In this document: positions 1 to 7,283 of the stretch, one piece after another
Layout of the letters: each line of letters begins with the position of its first letter
How positions within the stretch are numbered: the first letter of the stretch is position 1
From: an uncultured Prevotella sp.
Lineage (GTDB): Bacteria > Bacteroidota > Bacteroidia > Bacteroidales > Bacteroidaceae
Reading direction: 5' to 3'
DNA length: 22,541 nt
Assembly: GCF_900549175.1 (NCBI RefSeq)
Contig: NZ_URNN01000046.1
Coordinates: 1 to 22,541 of the forward strand
The notes under the pieces: model-generated
Database searches by the model: none
What the model was told of the DNA's origin: nothing
What the model saw: only the letters and a program-made list of their open reading frames with translations
Translations under genes and position numbers: made by a program

Positions 1-133
1 CTATATTGACAAATTAACATTCGCGTAACTCACTGACTGTCAGCGCTCCCCATTTTCGCGAAAAATCGCGTATTTTGCATCGTAGTGCGGAAATCGCGGT
101 TCGGGTGCTGTTTAACATACGTTAAAGTAAAGT
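1..133 (-). repeat. 133-bp dispersed repeat, copy 1
   Basis: This stretch aligns without gaps to the reverse complement of 22358-22490, with 16 mismatches in 133 positions by hand count. It contains a 16-nt palindrome at 111-126 (TTTAAC, 4-nt loop, GTTAAA) and a 15-nt near-palindrome at 31-45. Read leftward it follows the three-gene DUF3791/DUF3990 operon by 113 bp, and copy 2 follows the Abi gene in the same relative orientation. Position 1 coincides with the outer edge of the match, so the repeat may extend beyond the window. It encodes no protein that I can see. Its family is not recognised. Confidence 0.9.
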
Positions 134-246
134 CCTTTCATTAAGTGTTAAGCCGCATTAAATAAAAAATCCTCAGATTTTGGGTTCTCCCTTCGTTTCG
201 AATGATATAGCAAAGCAAATGAGGACGAGCCCAAAGTTTCCTTAAT

Positions 247-462
247 CTATAATTCCGCTTTCAGCTCCGCGTACAAGTCAACAGGCCCCCAATGCCAGTA
301 TTTGGTGTTCTCGGTTGAGAGTTTCTTATAGAGTTCTGAACGGTAGATACAGTTCAAGCTCTCTTGCAGGGAGAAACCGTAGTCATCGTGCAGATATTCC
401 ACCAACCAACTTATCTTTCCCGGGAGGAGCAAGTGGAGATTGCTTTGATTTATCTGGAACAT
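247..462 (-). CDS. small third gene of the DUF3791/DUF3990 operon
   Basis: A 71-residue protein with no recognised function. The ATG is 4 nt after the DUF3990 stop, and the reading frame is closed by a stop shortly upstream, so this start is well constrained. The sequence is soluble-looking, with no signal peptide or membrane segment. The middle (YGFSLQESLNCIYRSELYKKL) reads as two short helices, and the end (GPVDLYAELKAEL) as an amphipathic helix. Short proteins of this look commonly accompany DUF3990 genes in Bacteroidales and Firmicutes; that is recollection, not a search. The tight spacing argues for translation coupled to DUF3990. By inference it could be an antitoxin or accessory factor of a toxin-antitoxin-like unit. 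It is the last gene before the repeat at 1-133. Confidence 0.65.
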   Translation of the reverse strand: MFQINQSNLHLLLPGKISWLVEYLHDDYGFSLQESLNCIYRSELYKKLSTENTKYWHWGPVDLYAELKAEL

Positions 463-466
463 AACA

Positions 467-949
467 TCATTCTATTTTTGAAGCTTCAACAAAATGCAAG
501 GCAGACAGGGCTTTGTCTGTATGAAAGAGATACTGGTCAACCAGCTTGTAGGTTTTGAGTTCACGTAAAAGCGTATCAATGCTAATGGCACCCGATTCAT
601 ACAAGCCAAACTGAAGATACACCCTGTCGTTGGCCACAGGACCGTACACAATGTCATAGTCATGGGTAAAACCTTTCTTAGTTCTGTTGGCCATTACAAA
701 ATCGGCCCATCCCTTGGATGGTTCGGAGAAGATGAGGCTTTTGAGTTCCGACAACATCTTTTCATCAAACTCATACACATTCACATAACCACATGATGCG
801 TGCCTTTCAAGCATACGTCTTTCAACCCACTCCTTGGCTTGCTTATCAGAAGTAGTTGTATAGAATCCTTCGCCGTAGTCGAGTCTGCGGCTGGCATGGA
901 GTATAACAGGATGCTCCACCACGTCCAAACTACCATGATAAACCTTCAT
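467..949 (-). CDS. DUF3990 family protein, ADP-ribosyltransferase-like, putative toxin
   Basis: A 160-residue protein with the hallmarks of DUF3990: YHGS at residues 4-7, DYGEGFYTT at 24-32, YDIVYGPVANDRVY at 98-111 and DQYLFHT at 138-144. DUF3990 belongs to the ADP-ribosyltransferase fold group, so the expected activity is transfer of ADP-ribose from NAD to an unknown target. That activity is inferred from the family and not visible directly. There is no signal peptide, so it should be cytoplasmic. Its ATG overlaps the DUF3791 stop (ATGA), so the two are translationally coupled, and the next small gene starts 4 nt after its stop. The pairing with DUF3791 suggests a toxin-antitoxin or defence role. 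Base composition is visibly less GC-rich than the core genes, which fits accessory DNA. The family call is firm; the toxin role is an inference. Confidence 0.85.
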   Translation of the reverse strand: MKVYHGSLDVVEHPVILHASRRLDYGEGFYTTTSDKQAKEWVERRMLERHASCGYVNVYEFDEKMLSELKSLIFSEPSKGWADFVMANRTKKGFTHDYDIVYGPVANDRVYLQFGLYESGAISIDTLLRELKTYKLVDQYLFHTDKALSALHFVEASKIE

Positions 950-1176
950 ACGCCCTCGTCTTTTCTTAATCCGATAAACTCATCTATCTCATCCATCAGC
1001 CATTGGCGACTTTGTGTGTGAAGCGGTCCAAAGCATTTGCTGAGATAATCTACCACGCCGTAACGGGAGAACAAGTCAAAGACCTGTTCTCCTGTCATCG
1101 CTTTGGCTGCCCCATATTCTTCGATGCAGAAAGCAACGAAGAGGGCTTTATCCTTATCTTTCTTGTCCATCGCCAT
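946..1176 (-). CDS. DUF3791 family protein
   Basis: A 76-residue protein matching DUF3791: a lysine-rich start, then TGEQVFDLFSRYGVVDYLSKC and LHTQSRQWLMDEIDEF. This small all-helical family is repeatedly found directly upstream of DUF3990 genes. Two in-frame ATGs lie two codons apart (1176 and 1170); I chose the first. A GGAGG stretch lies roughly 20 nt upstream, too far to decide the matter. The stop overlaps the DUF3990 start by the ATGA arrangement. By position and size it is the likely antitoxin or regulator of the pair, but there is no recognisable DNA-binding motif. No TAnnTTTG box is visible in the 100 bp upstream, so its promoter is not located. Confidence 0.85.
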   Translation of the reverse strand: MAMDKKDKDKALFVAFCIEEYGAAKAMTGEQVFDLFSRYGVVDYLSKCFGPLHTQSRQWLMDEIDEFIGLRKDEGV

Positions 1177-1243
1177 TCAAATTTCTGCGAATCCTCCACA
1201 CTACTCTGACGGCCGCCATTGTATTCAAACAACACGCACAGAC

Positions 1244-1259
1244 ATCCCCCTTGGGGGAT
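1244..1259. repeat. 16-bp C/G inverted repeat between DUF3791 and yfhO
   Basis: ATCCCCC and GGGGGAT flank a 2-nt centre and are followed by a further G run. It lies 3' of yfhO and 5' of the DUF3791 operon. No U-tract follows on either strand, so it is not a classical terminator. C/G-rich hairpins of this kind are scattered in intergenic DNA of many Bacteroidota. A role in ending yfhO transcription is possible but not shown. Confidence 0.5.
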
Positions 1260-1277
1260 TATAGGGGGCTGGCAATT

Positions 1278-3758
1278 CTACTTCTTCCTCCTTCTTCTGA
1301 CCGCCATCGCCACTATCACAATAAGCAGCACGGCATAAGCCGCATAAGCAATTGTCTCAGTAGTGTCCACCGATTTCGGGAAGAAGGCCAGTTCCACCTT
1401 ATGGTTGCCCGGCTCCACACGTATGGCGCGCAGGATATAGTTGACGCGTCCCACGGGCACCTCCTTGCCGTCGACGGTGGCTGTCCACCCGGGGTAGTAA
1501 ACCTCGGAGAACACTATCACACCACCCTTTGCCGACGAGACATCGTAAGTGAGACGGTTGGCGTCGTATGATGTTATGGTGACAATGCTCGTACTGTCCT
1601 GCTCCACACTCTGGCCAACGACAGAACTGAAACGGTTGTCGGCCACAGCCTCGTGACGCAAGTTGAGCGTTCCCACCATGTCAAGTTCGGTATTGGCGTT
1701 GTCCACATAATGCACCTGATCTACAAACCACGCATTGCCGTATACATAAGGATTCTGCACCGGCACGGTCTGTCCGTCCTGCAAAGGAAGGATGAAATAT
1801 TTGGCATTGAGCATGTTGAGCACGGGGAAGATGGAGTCGCCGTTCACCTTGGTCATGTCGCCACCGGCCCCGGCCACAGCCCCGAACACACCGCGCATCT
1901 CGGGCGAGATATACGCCTCTATCATCTCCTGATAGCGGCGGAGTTTGGCCGGATGGTAGCCGCCGATGCTCTTGAGATAGTATGACGTCTCGTTTTCGTT
2001 GAATGTATTGGAGGCCAGATTGAGCACACGGTAGTCGAGCGACTTGTCCTGCAATATCATCTCCTCAGCGGGAGTCTTGTTGACGGGAGTCTCGCGCACG
2101 CTCTTCTCCACAAACATTGCGTCGTTGAGGTAACGCTTGTTCACCTGCCACATGTCTACAAGGCAGAGCACAACCATGGCACCTATCATATAAGCGGCCT
2201 TGAGTTTCTTTGCCTTAAAGAGCAGAAGCAGCAGTGTGCCGATGACGATTATAAAGAACGAGCGCCAGCAGTCGGCCGTGAAGACGGCCTTGCGCATCTC
2301 GGTGAGATTGGCCAGCAGGGGCTGCACGTGTTCCTGGGGCAACTGTCCGAGAGCCTGCATCTCCGACGATGACACGAAACTGCCGAAGAACACGCCGGGC
2401 ATCAGCGCGAAGAGCAGGCACACGCCGCCCGTGAGGGCGAAACTTACGTAAACGAATTTTATCTTGCGCGTGAGCAGTTCCGGTTCGTCAACCACCTTCT
2501 TCAGCGCGAGCATGGCCAGCAACGGTATGGTGAACTCGGCTATGACGAGTATCGACGCCACCGTGCGGAACTTGGAGTACATAGGCATGTAGTCGATGAA
2601 CAGGTCGGTAAACCACATCATGTTGTGCCCCCACGACAGCATCACCGAGAGAACCGTGGCGGCAAGAAGAGCCCACTTGAGCGGTCCTTTGACGATGAAC
2701 AGGCCGAGAATGAAGAGCATAAGCACAAAAGCGCCCACGTAGACCGGACCGCTCGTGCCGGGCTGCTCACCCCAATACTGTCCTATCTGCTGATAGATGG
2801 GCAGATAGTTGTTGTCGGCATGCTCCATGGCTGTCTTGCTCATGCTCAGCGGCATTGACGCGCCGCCCTTGGCGTTGGGCACGAGCAGTGTCCATGTCTC
2901 GTCAACACCGTAGCTCCACTGCGTTATATAGTCGCGCTCCAGTCCGCTGTCGGTCTGGTTGGCCGTGTTCTCCTTCACCAGTTCGCTCTTGCCGCGCATA
3001 GACTCCTTGGAGTATTCCCACGTATGATACAGGTTGGATATGTTGATGCACAGACCTATCAGTGCGCCCGCCGCACACACGGCAGTGGCCTTGGCAAAGG
3101 CGGGCAGCGTCTTGTTGCGTATGGCGTCGACGAGATAGGCAATGACCATGAACAGCACCACAAAGAGATAATAATATGTCATCTGAACATGGTTGGCACT
3201 GATTTCAAGTGCCGTGAAGAGTGCCGTCAGCAACAGTCCCCACAGGTATTTGCCGCGGTAGGCCAGCACCACGCCGGCTATCATCGGCGGCAGATAGCCC
3301 AAAGCCATCACCTTCCAGATGTGCCCTGCGGCAATGATGATGAAGAAGTAGCTGCTGAAAGCCCATATCACCGAACCAAGCACGGCCAGATGCTGACGGA
3401 AGTCGAAAGCCCGGAGCAAGATGTAGAAACCGAGCATATATACAAATACGTACCACACGTTTTCGGGCAGCCAAAGATGGAAAGCCTTGCCTACACCGCT
3501 GAGCACCTTGTCGCTGTTGTAGGACGGCGCTATCTGATATGTGGGCATGCCGCAAAAGACAGAGTTGGTCCAACGGGTGCGCTCGCCCGTACGTTCATGA
3601 TATTCCTTCTGTTCCTGTCCCAGACCACGTCCTGCCGACGAGTCATGGCGGTAGAGGATGCGGCCCTCAATGTCTGCCGGAAAGAAGTAGGCAAACGAAA
3701 GCACCGCGAATAACAGCACTGCCAACACGTCAGGCAGGCATTGTTTCCATGTCTTCAT
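1278..3758 (-). CDS. YfhO family membrane protein
   Basis: An 826-residue polytopic membrane protein of the YfhO family. It starts with a transmembrane helix (LAVLLFAVLSFAYFFPADI), followed by a conserved outside loop with RHDSSAGRG and WTNSVFCGMPTYQIAP. About a dozen more hydrophobic segments follow, then a large C-terminal soluble domain (residues ~530-780), a last helix and an RRRRKK tail. The architecture resembles GT-C glycosyltransferases. In Bacillus subtilis YfhO is implicated in moving GlcNAc from a lipid carrier to lipoteichoic acid. Bacteroidota lack that polymer, so the acceptor here is unknown, with an envelope polysaccharide or glycolipid a reasonable guess. It is a single-gene unit, divergent from mtnN, with a -7 box at 3798-3805. 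The length is normal for Bacteroidales members. Confidence 0.9.
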   Translation of the reverse strand: MKTWKQCLPDVLAVLLFAVLSFAYFFPADIEGRILYRHDSSAGRGLGQEQKEYHERTGERTRWTNSVFCGMPTYQIAPSYNSDKVLSGVGKAFHLWLPENVWYVFVYMLGFYILLRAFDFRQHLAVLGSVIWAFSSYFFIIIAAGHIWKVMALGYLPPMIAGVVLAYRGKYLWGLLLTALFTALEISANHVQMTYYYLFVVLFMVIAYLVDAIRNKTLPAFAKATAVCAAGALIGLCINISNLYHTWEYSKESMRGKSELVKENTANQTDSGLERDYITQWSYGVDETWTLLVPNAKGGASMPLSMSKTAMEHADNNYLPIYQQIGQYWGEQPGTSGPVYVGAFVLMLFILGLFIVKGPLKWALLAATVLSVMLSWGHNMMWFTDLFIDYMPMYSKFRTVASILVIAEFTIPLLAMLALKKVVDEPELLTRKIKFVYVSFALTGGVCLLFALMPGVFFGSFVSSSEMQALGQLPQEHVQPLLANLTEMRKAVFTADCWRSFFIIVIGTLLLLLFKAKKLKAAYMIGAMVVLCLVDMWQVNKRYLNDAMFVEKSVRETPVNKTPAEEMILQDKSLDYRVLNLASNTFNENETSYYLKSIGGYHPAKLRRYQEMIEAYISPEMRGVFGAVAGAGGDMTKVNGDSIFPVLNMLNAKYFILPLQDGQTVPVQNPYVYGNAWFVDQVHYVDNANTELDMVGTLNLRHEAVADNRFSSVVGQSVEQDSTSIVTITSYDANRLTYDVSSAKGGVIVFSEVYYPGWTATVDGKEVPVGRVNYILRAIRVEPGNHKVELAFFPKSVDTTETIAYAAYAVLLIVIVAMAVRRRRKK

Positions 3759-3797
3759 AAAAAATCGATATATAAACGTTTATAAATATTCCATGTG

Positions 3798-3805
3798 CAA
3801 AAGTA
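3798..3805 (-). promoter_or_regulatory. -7 promoter box for yfhO
   Basis: The leftward strand reads TACTTTTG, matching the Bacteroidota -7 consensus TAnnTTTG, 39 bp before the yfhO ATG. No clear -33 TTTG is present at the expected distance. The predicted start of transcription is near 3791, leaving a short AT-rich leader. Confidence 0.6.
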
Positions 3806-3922
3806 CATAAAAAACACCGGATTATGCACCGGCAGGATAAAGAAAATGAATTTCTTATGGATGAAAGTCGTGGGACAATTGTGAATTAACTATTAAAAAG
3901 CTAATAATTCATAATTATTACA

Positions 3923-3930
3923 TAACTTTG
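3923..3930 (+). promoter_or_regulatory. -7 promoter box for mtnN-luxS
   Basis: TAACTTTG matches TAnnTTTG and lies 31 bp before the mtnN ATG, in an AT-rich stretch. No convincing -33 element is visible. The predicted transcript starts near 3937 and has a leader of about 25 nt. Confidence 0.65.
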
Positions 3931-3961
3931 CACGCGCAATACAACTCAAGCATTAAAAAAC

Positions 3962-4654
3962 ATGAAAATAGGTATCATCATCGCAATGAACAAGGAGTTC
4001 AGCCGTGTCTGCGCCATGCTTGCCGACACCACCGAGACAACACACGGAGGCCGCCGATATGTCACAGGCACACTGGGCTGTAACACCGTCATCCTGCATC
4101 AGTGCGGCATAGGCAAGGTTAATGCCGCTGCCGGAACGACTGACATGATAACAGCCTTCGCCCCCGACGCCGTGATATCCACAGGCGTGGCCGGAGGTGC
4201 ATCGACAGAGCTGCAGGTGCAAGAGGTTGTAGTGGCCCGGCAAACATGCTATCACGACACCTATTGCGGCAGCGAAGTGGCTTACGGACAGATTATCGGA
4301 CTTCCGGCGCGTTTCGATGCCGACGCCCGACTGCTCGACTGCGCCACATCGATAGACTGCGGCACCCGCATACACGCCGGGCTGACCGTGACGGGCGACT
4401 GGTTTGTGGACTCGCGCGAAAAGATGAGCCAGATTCTCGACCGTTTCCCAGAAGCAATGGCCGTTGACATGGAGTCGGCCGCCATAGCCCACGTCTGCCA
4501 CCAGCGCAATGTGGCCTTCATCAGTTTCCGCATCATCAGCGACATCCCCCTGAGCGACCACAAGGCGCAGCAGTATTTCAACTTCTGGGACACCATGGCC
4601 GACCGCTCTTTCCACGTAACAAAAACTTTTCTTGAAAACATACAGGACCTATGA
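3962..4654 (+). CDS. mtnN: 5'-methylthioadenosine/S-adenosylhomocysteine nucleosidase
   Basis: A 230-residue cytoplasmic enzyme that cuts adenine from S-adenosylhomocysteine and methylthioadenosine, giving S-ribosylhomocysteine or methylthioribose. The start MKIGIIIAMNKE places the catalytic Glu at residue 12, exactly as in E. coli. VDMESAAIAH holds the ribose-binding Glu171, and IISDIPLSD holds the catalytic Asp194. STGVAGG at 73-79 is the conserved glycine-rich segment. Length is normal for the family. Its TGA overlaps the luxS ATG, so the two successive steps of the activated methyl cycle are translationally coupled: the product of this enzyme is the substrate of LuxS. A -7 box lies upstream. 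The assignment is firm. Confidence 0.96.
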   Translation: MKIGIIIAMNKEFSRVCAMLADTTETTHGGRRYVTGTLGCNTVILHQCGIGKVNAAAGTTDMITAFAPDAVISTGVAGGASTELQVQEVVVARQTCYHDTYCGSEVAYGQIIGLPARFDADARLLDCATSIDCGTRIHAGLTVTGDWFVDSREKMSQILDRFPEAMAVDMESAAIAHVCHQRNVAFISFRIISDIPLSDHKAQQYFNFWDTMADRSFHVTKTFLENIQDL

Positions 4655-5130
4655 ACAAGATTCCCAGTTTCACAATCGACCACAACCGCCTGTTGCGCGG
4701 CATATACGTTTCGCGCAAGGACAACGTAGCGGGCGAAGTAATCACGACATTTGACATCCGCATGAAGGAGCCGAACCGCGAGCCGTCAATACATCCGAGC
4801 GCGCTGCATACCATCGAGCATCTGGCCGCAACCTACCTGCGCAACGACCCCGACTGGAAAGACCGCATCGTTTACTGGGGGCCCATGGGATGCCTCACCG
4901 GCAACTACCTGCTGCTGCGCGGCGACCTCTGCAGCCGTGACATCGTGGAGCTGATGCGCCGCACGTTCCGATTCATAGCCGAATTTGAAGGCGACATACC
5001 CGGCGCGGCCCCAAAGGACTGCGGCAACTGGCTGCTTCACGACCTGCCCATGGCACGCTGGGAAGCCTGCAAGTATCTGTACGAGGTGCTCGACTGCATA
5101 AAAGACGAGAATCTCGTATATCCGGAGTAG
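4651..5130 (+). CDS. luxS: S-ribosylhomocysteine lyase (AI-2 synthase)
   Basis: A 159-residue metalloenzyme that splits S-ribosylhomocysteine into homocysteine and 4,5-dihydroxy-2,3-pentanedione, the precursor of autoinducer 2. The metal site is visible as His53, Glu56 and His57 in HTIEH, with Cys124 in KDCGNW. The catalytic Cys81 lies in GPMGCLTG. Length is typical of LuxS (150-170). Its ATG overlaps the mtnN stop (ATGA), so both should come from one transcript. A long hairpin downstream separates it from the convergent typA. Whether the cell uses AI-2 as a signal cannot be told; no receptor gene is in the window. The enzyme assignment is firm. Confidence 0.97.
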   Translation: MNKIPSFTIDHNRLLRGIYVSRKDNVAGEVITTFDIRMKEPNREPSIHPSALHTIEHLAATYLRNDPDWKDRIVYWGPMGCLTGNYLLLRGDLCSRDIVELMRRTFRFIAEFEGDIPGAAPKDCGNWLLHDLPMARWEACKYLYEVLDCIKDENLVYPE

Positions 5131-5168
5131 TTCTCCGGTATTGGCTCCCCCCACCGGCCACTGCAAGC

Positions 5169-5230
5169 AAACGCAAAGACGCGAAGACGCAAAGTTATTT
5201 TCTTTACTTTGCATCTTCGCGTCTTTGTTT
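5169..5230. terminator. long hairpin between convergent luxS and typA, likely bidirectional terminator
   Basis: CAAAGACGCGAAG followed by ACGCAAAGT is mirrored after a 10-nt loop, with one mismatch in a 22-bp stem; the outer arms reach 5169 and 5230. It sits 39 bp past the luxS stop and 33 bp past the typA stop. The loop is T-rich, but no perfect U-tract follows, so termination strength is uncertain. Degenerate copies of the same CGCAAAG/GACGCGAAG units continue to 5267. This type of repeat is common between Bacteroidota genes. Confidence 0.7.
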
Positions 5231-5240
5231 ATTCGCGTCC

Positions 5241-5266
5241 TTGCGTTACCCGCCTCTTTGCGTTAC
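5241..5266. repeat. TTGCGTTAC direct repeats running into the typA stop
   Basis: TTGCGTTAC occurs at 5241-5249 and 5258-5266, continuing the repeat family of the adjacent hairpin. The second copy includes the typA stop codon at 5263-5265. The repeat family therefore reaches, and provides, the end of the coding sequence. Confidence 0.6.
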
Positions 5267-7065
5267 TCCTTATTGGCACGCTTGCGCTCGGTGTGGTCGA
5301 GGATGGTCTTGCGCATGCGCATGCTCTTCGGCGTAACCTCTACAAGCTCGTCGGCCTTGATGTATTCGAGTGCCTCCTCAAGAGAGAGAATGGTACGGGG
5401 CACAATACGGGCCTTATCATCGGAACCGCTGGCACGGGTGTTGGTGAGCTGCTTGGCCTTGGCCACATTGATGACGAGGTCGTTGTCATGAATATGTTCA
5501 CCCACAACCTCACCCATGTAGACCTCCTCGCCCGGGTCGATGAAGAACTTGCCGCGGTCCTGCAGCTTGTCTATCGAGTAGGCATAGGCCGTGCCGGTCT
5601 CGAGGGCTATCATCGAACCGTTGACACGGCGCGAAATCTCGCCCTTATACGGCTGATAGTTCTTGAAGCGGTGGGCCATGATGGCCTCGCCCTGACTGGC
5701 GGTGAGCACGTTGGTACGCAGGCCGATGATGCCGCGCGACGGTATTTCAAACTCAATGTTGACACGATCGCCCTGACTCTCCATAGAAGTCATATCGCCC
5801 TTGCGGCGTGTCACCATGTCAATCATCTTGCTGGCAAACTCCTCGGGCACATTGATGGTAAGTTCCTCCACAGGCTCGCAACGCTGGCCGTCAATCTCCT
5901 TATAGATTACCTGCGGCTGTCCTACCTGAAGCTCGTACCCCTCGCGGCGCATAGTCTCGATGAGCACCGAGAGATGGAGCACACCGCGACCGGACACCAC
6001 CCACTTGTCTGTGCTGTCCTCAAACTGGCTGACGCGCAGGGCGAGGTTCTTCTCAAGTTCTTTCATGAGACGGTCATTGATGTGGCGGCTGGTGACAAAC
6101 TTACCCTCACGTCCGAAGAACGGTGAGTCGTTGATCATGAAGAGCATCGACATGGTCGGCTCATCAATGGCAATGGGCGGCAACGCCTCGGGATTCTCGA
6201 AATCGCAGATGGTGTCGCCTATCTCGAAATGCTCCAAGCCTATAATCGCGCAGATATCACCGCTCTGCACCTCCGATGTCTTGACATGGCCCATACCCTC
6301 AAAGGTGTGAAGCTCCTTAATGCGGGTCTTCTCGGTTGAACCGTCGCGATGACTGATTGTGACATTCATACCTTCACGAAGCACTCCGCGATGAACGCGC
6401 CCCACGGCTATACGGCCCGTATAGCTGGAATAGTCGAGACTGGTGATGAGCATCTGCGGCGTTCCCTCGATTACTTTTGGAGCGGGAATAACCTCAACTA
6501 TCTTGTCCAAAAGATATGTTATATTGTCTGTGGGCTGCTTGTAGTCGGCACTCATCCATCCGTTCTTGGCCGAACCGTAAACGACGGGGAAGTCCAACTG
6601 GTCTTCTGTGGCGTTGAGCGAGAACATCAGGTCGAACACCATTTCGTACACTTCCTCGGGGCGGCAGTTGGGCTTGTCGACCTTGTTGACTACAACGATG
6701 GGCTTCAAGCCAATCTCCAATGCCTTCTGCAACACAAACCGCGTCTGCGGCATCGGTCCCTCGAACGCATCGACGAGGAGCAGACAGCCGTCGGCCATGT
6801 TGAGTACGCGTTCCACCTCTCCACCGAAATCGGAGTGTCCCGGAGTGTCGATGATGTTAATCTTAACTCCCTTCCAGTTGATGGAAACATTCTTCGACAA
6901 TATGGTTATGCCTCGTTCACGCTCGAGGTCATTGCTGTCCAACACTTGATTACTGAGATTCTGTCCGTCACGAAAAAGATGGCCGGCCAACATCATCTTG
7001 TCCACGAGGGTAGTCTTACCATGGTCTACGTGGGCGATAATGGCTATGTTTCTGATGTCTTGCAT
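5263..7065 (-). CDS. typA: translational GTPase TypA/BipA
   Basis: A 600-residue ribosome-associated GTPase of the elongation-factor family, linked in other bacteria to late 50S assembly and growth under stress or cold. The G motifs are all present: AHVDHGKTT at residues 11-19, RERGITI, DTPGHSDFGGEV, NKVDKPN and GSAKNG. They are followed by the beta-barrel domain, the EF-G-like domains III and V, and the C-terminal domain specific to BipA (ending ERKRANKE). Length matches the family. It is a single-gene unit, divergent from rpsO, with a -7 box 26 bp upstream. It converges on luxS, with a long hairpin between. The assignment is firm. Confidence 0.96.
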   Translation of the reverse strand: MQDIRNIAIIAHVDHGKTTLVDKMMLAGHLFRDGQNLSNQVLDSNDLERERGITILSKNVSINWKGVKINIIDTPGHSDFGGEVERVLNMADGCLLLVDAFEGPMPQTRFVLQKALEIGLKPIVVVNKVDKPNCRPEEVYEMVFDLMFSLNATEDQLDFPVVYGSAKNGWMSADYKQPTDNITYLLDKIVEVIPAPKVIEGTPQMLITSLDYSSYTGRIAVGRVHRGVLREGMNVTISHRDGSTEKTRIKELHTFEGMGHVKTSEVQSGDICAIIGLEHFEIGDTICDFENPEALPPIAIDEPTMSMLFMINDSPFFGREGKFVTSRHINDRLMKELEKNLALRVSQFEDSTDKWVVSGRGVLHLSVLIETMRREGYELQVGQPQVIYKEIDGQRCEPVEELTINVPEEFASKMIDMVTRRKGDMTSMESQGDRVNIEFEIPSRGIIGLRTNVLTASQGEAIMAHRFKNYQPYKGEISRRVNGSMIALETGTAYAYSIDKLQDRGKFFIDPGEEVYMGEVVGEHIHDNDLVINVAKAKQLTNTRASGSDDKARIVPRTILSLEEALEYIKADELVEVTPKSMRMRKTILDHTERKRANKE

Positions 7066-7091
7066 TTTAATTATACCTTAAAAGTCGGGTG

Positions 7092-7099
7092 CAAAGTTA
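7092..7099 (-). promoter_or_regulatory. -7 promoter box for typA
   Basis: The leftward strand reads TAACTTTG, a full match to TAnnTTTG, 26 bp before the typA ATG. No clear -33 box is visible. The predicted transcript starts near 7085. Confidence 0.7.
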
Positions 7100-7230
7100 C
7101 TTATTTTTAATGAAAAATAAAGAATGAAGAATGAAGAATTTACAGTGACAGTGCTGCTTTTATGCTTCAATGACGGCAGGAAGCGCCCGGAACGGCATTT
7201 TGATGTTAAAACAAGTTAACTTCCATGCTT

Positions 7231-7258
7231 ATTCTTAATTCTTAATTCTTAATTCTTA
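7231..7258. repeat. tandem ATTCTTA x4
   Basis: Four exact copies of the 7-mer ATTCTTA sit just before the rpsO -7 box, where the -33 region should be. A partly complementary run of AATGAAG units lies at 7116-7141. AT-rich heptamer arrays like this are frequent in Bacteroidota intergenic DNA. A regulatory effect through promoter spacing is possible but not shown. Confidence 0.8.
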
Positions 7259-7269
7259 ATTAAAATCTG

Positions 7270-7277
7270 TACCTTTG
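7270..7277 (+). promoter_or_regulatory. -7 promoter box for rpsO
   Basis: TACCTTTG matches TAnnTTTG. Transcription should start near 7284, giving a leader of about 100 nt before the rpsO ATG. The -33 region is occupied by the ATTCTTA repeats. Confidence 0.7.
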
Positions 7278-7283
7278 CACCCG

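Noticed and set aside
3024..3713. 229-codon open frame on the + strand opposite yfhO
   Set aside because: Shadow of the YfhO membrane protein; the His- and Gln-rich composition is typical of antisense frames here.
5209..6126. 305-codon open frame on the + strand opposite typA
   Set aside because: It is antisense to the conserved typA gene and contains no recognisable motif; the overlap with the hairpin is accidental.
7231..7258. CRISPR array
   Set aside because: The repeats are 7-bp tandem units without spacers; no cas genes are in the window.
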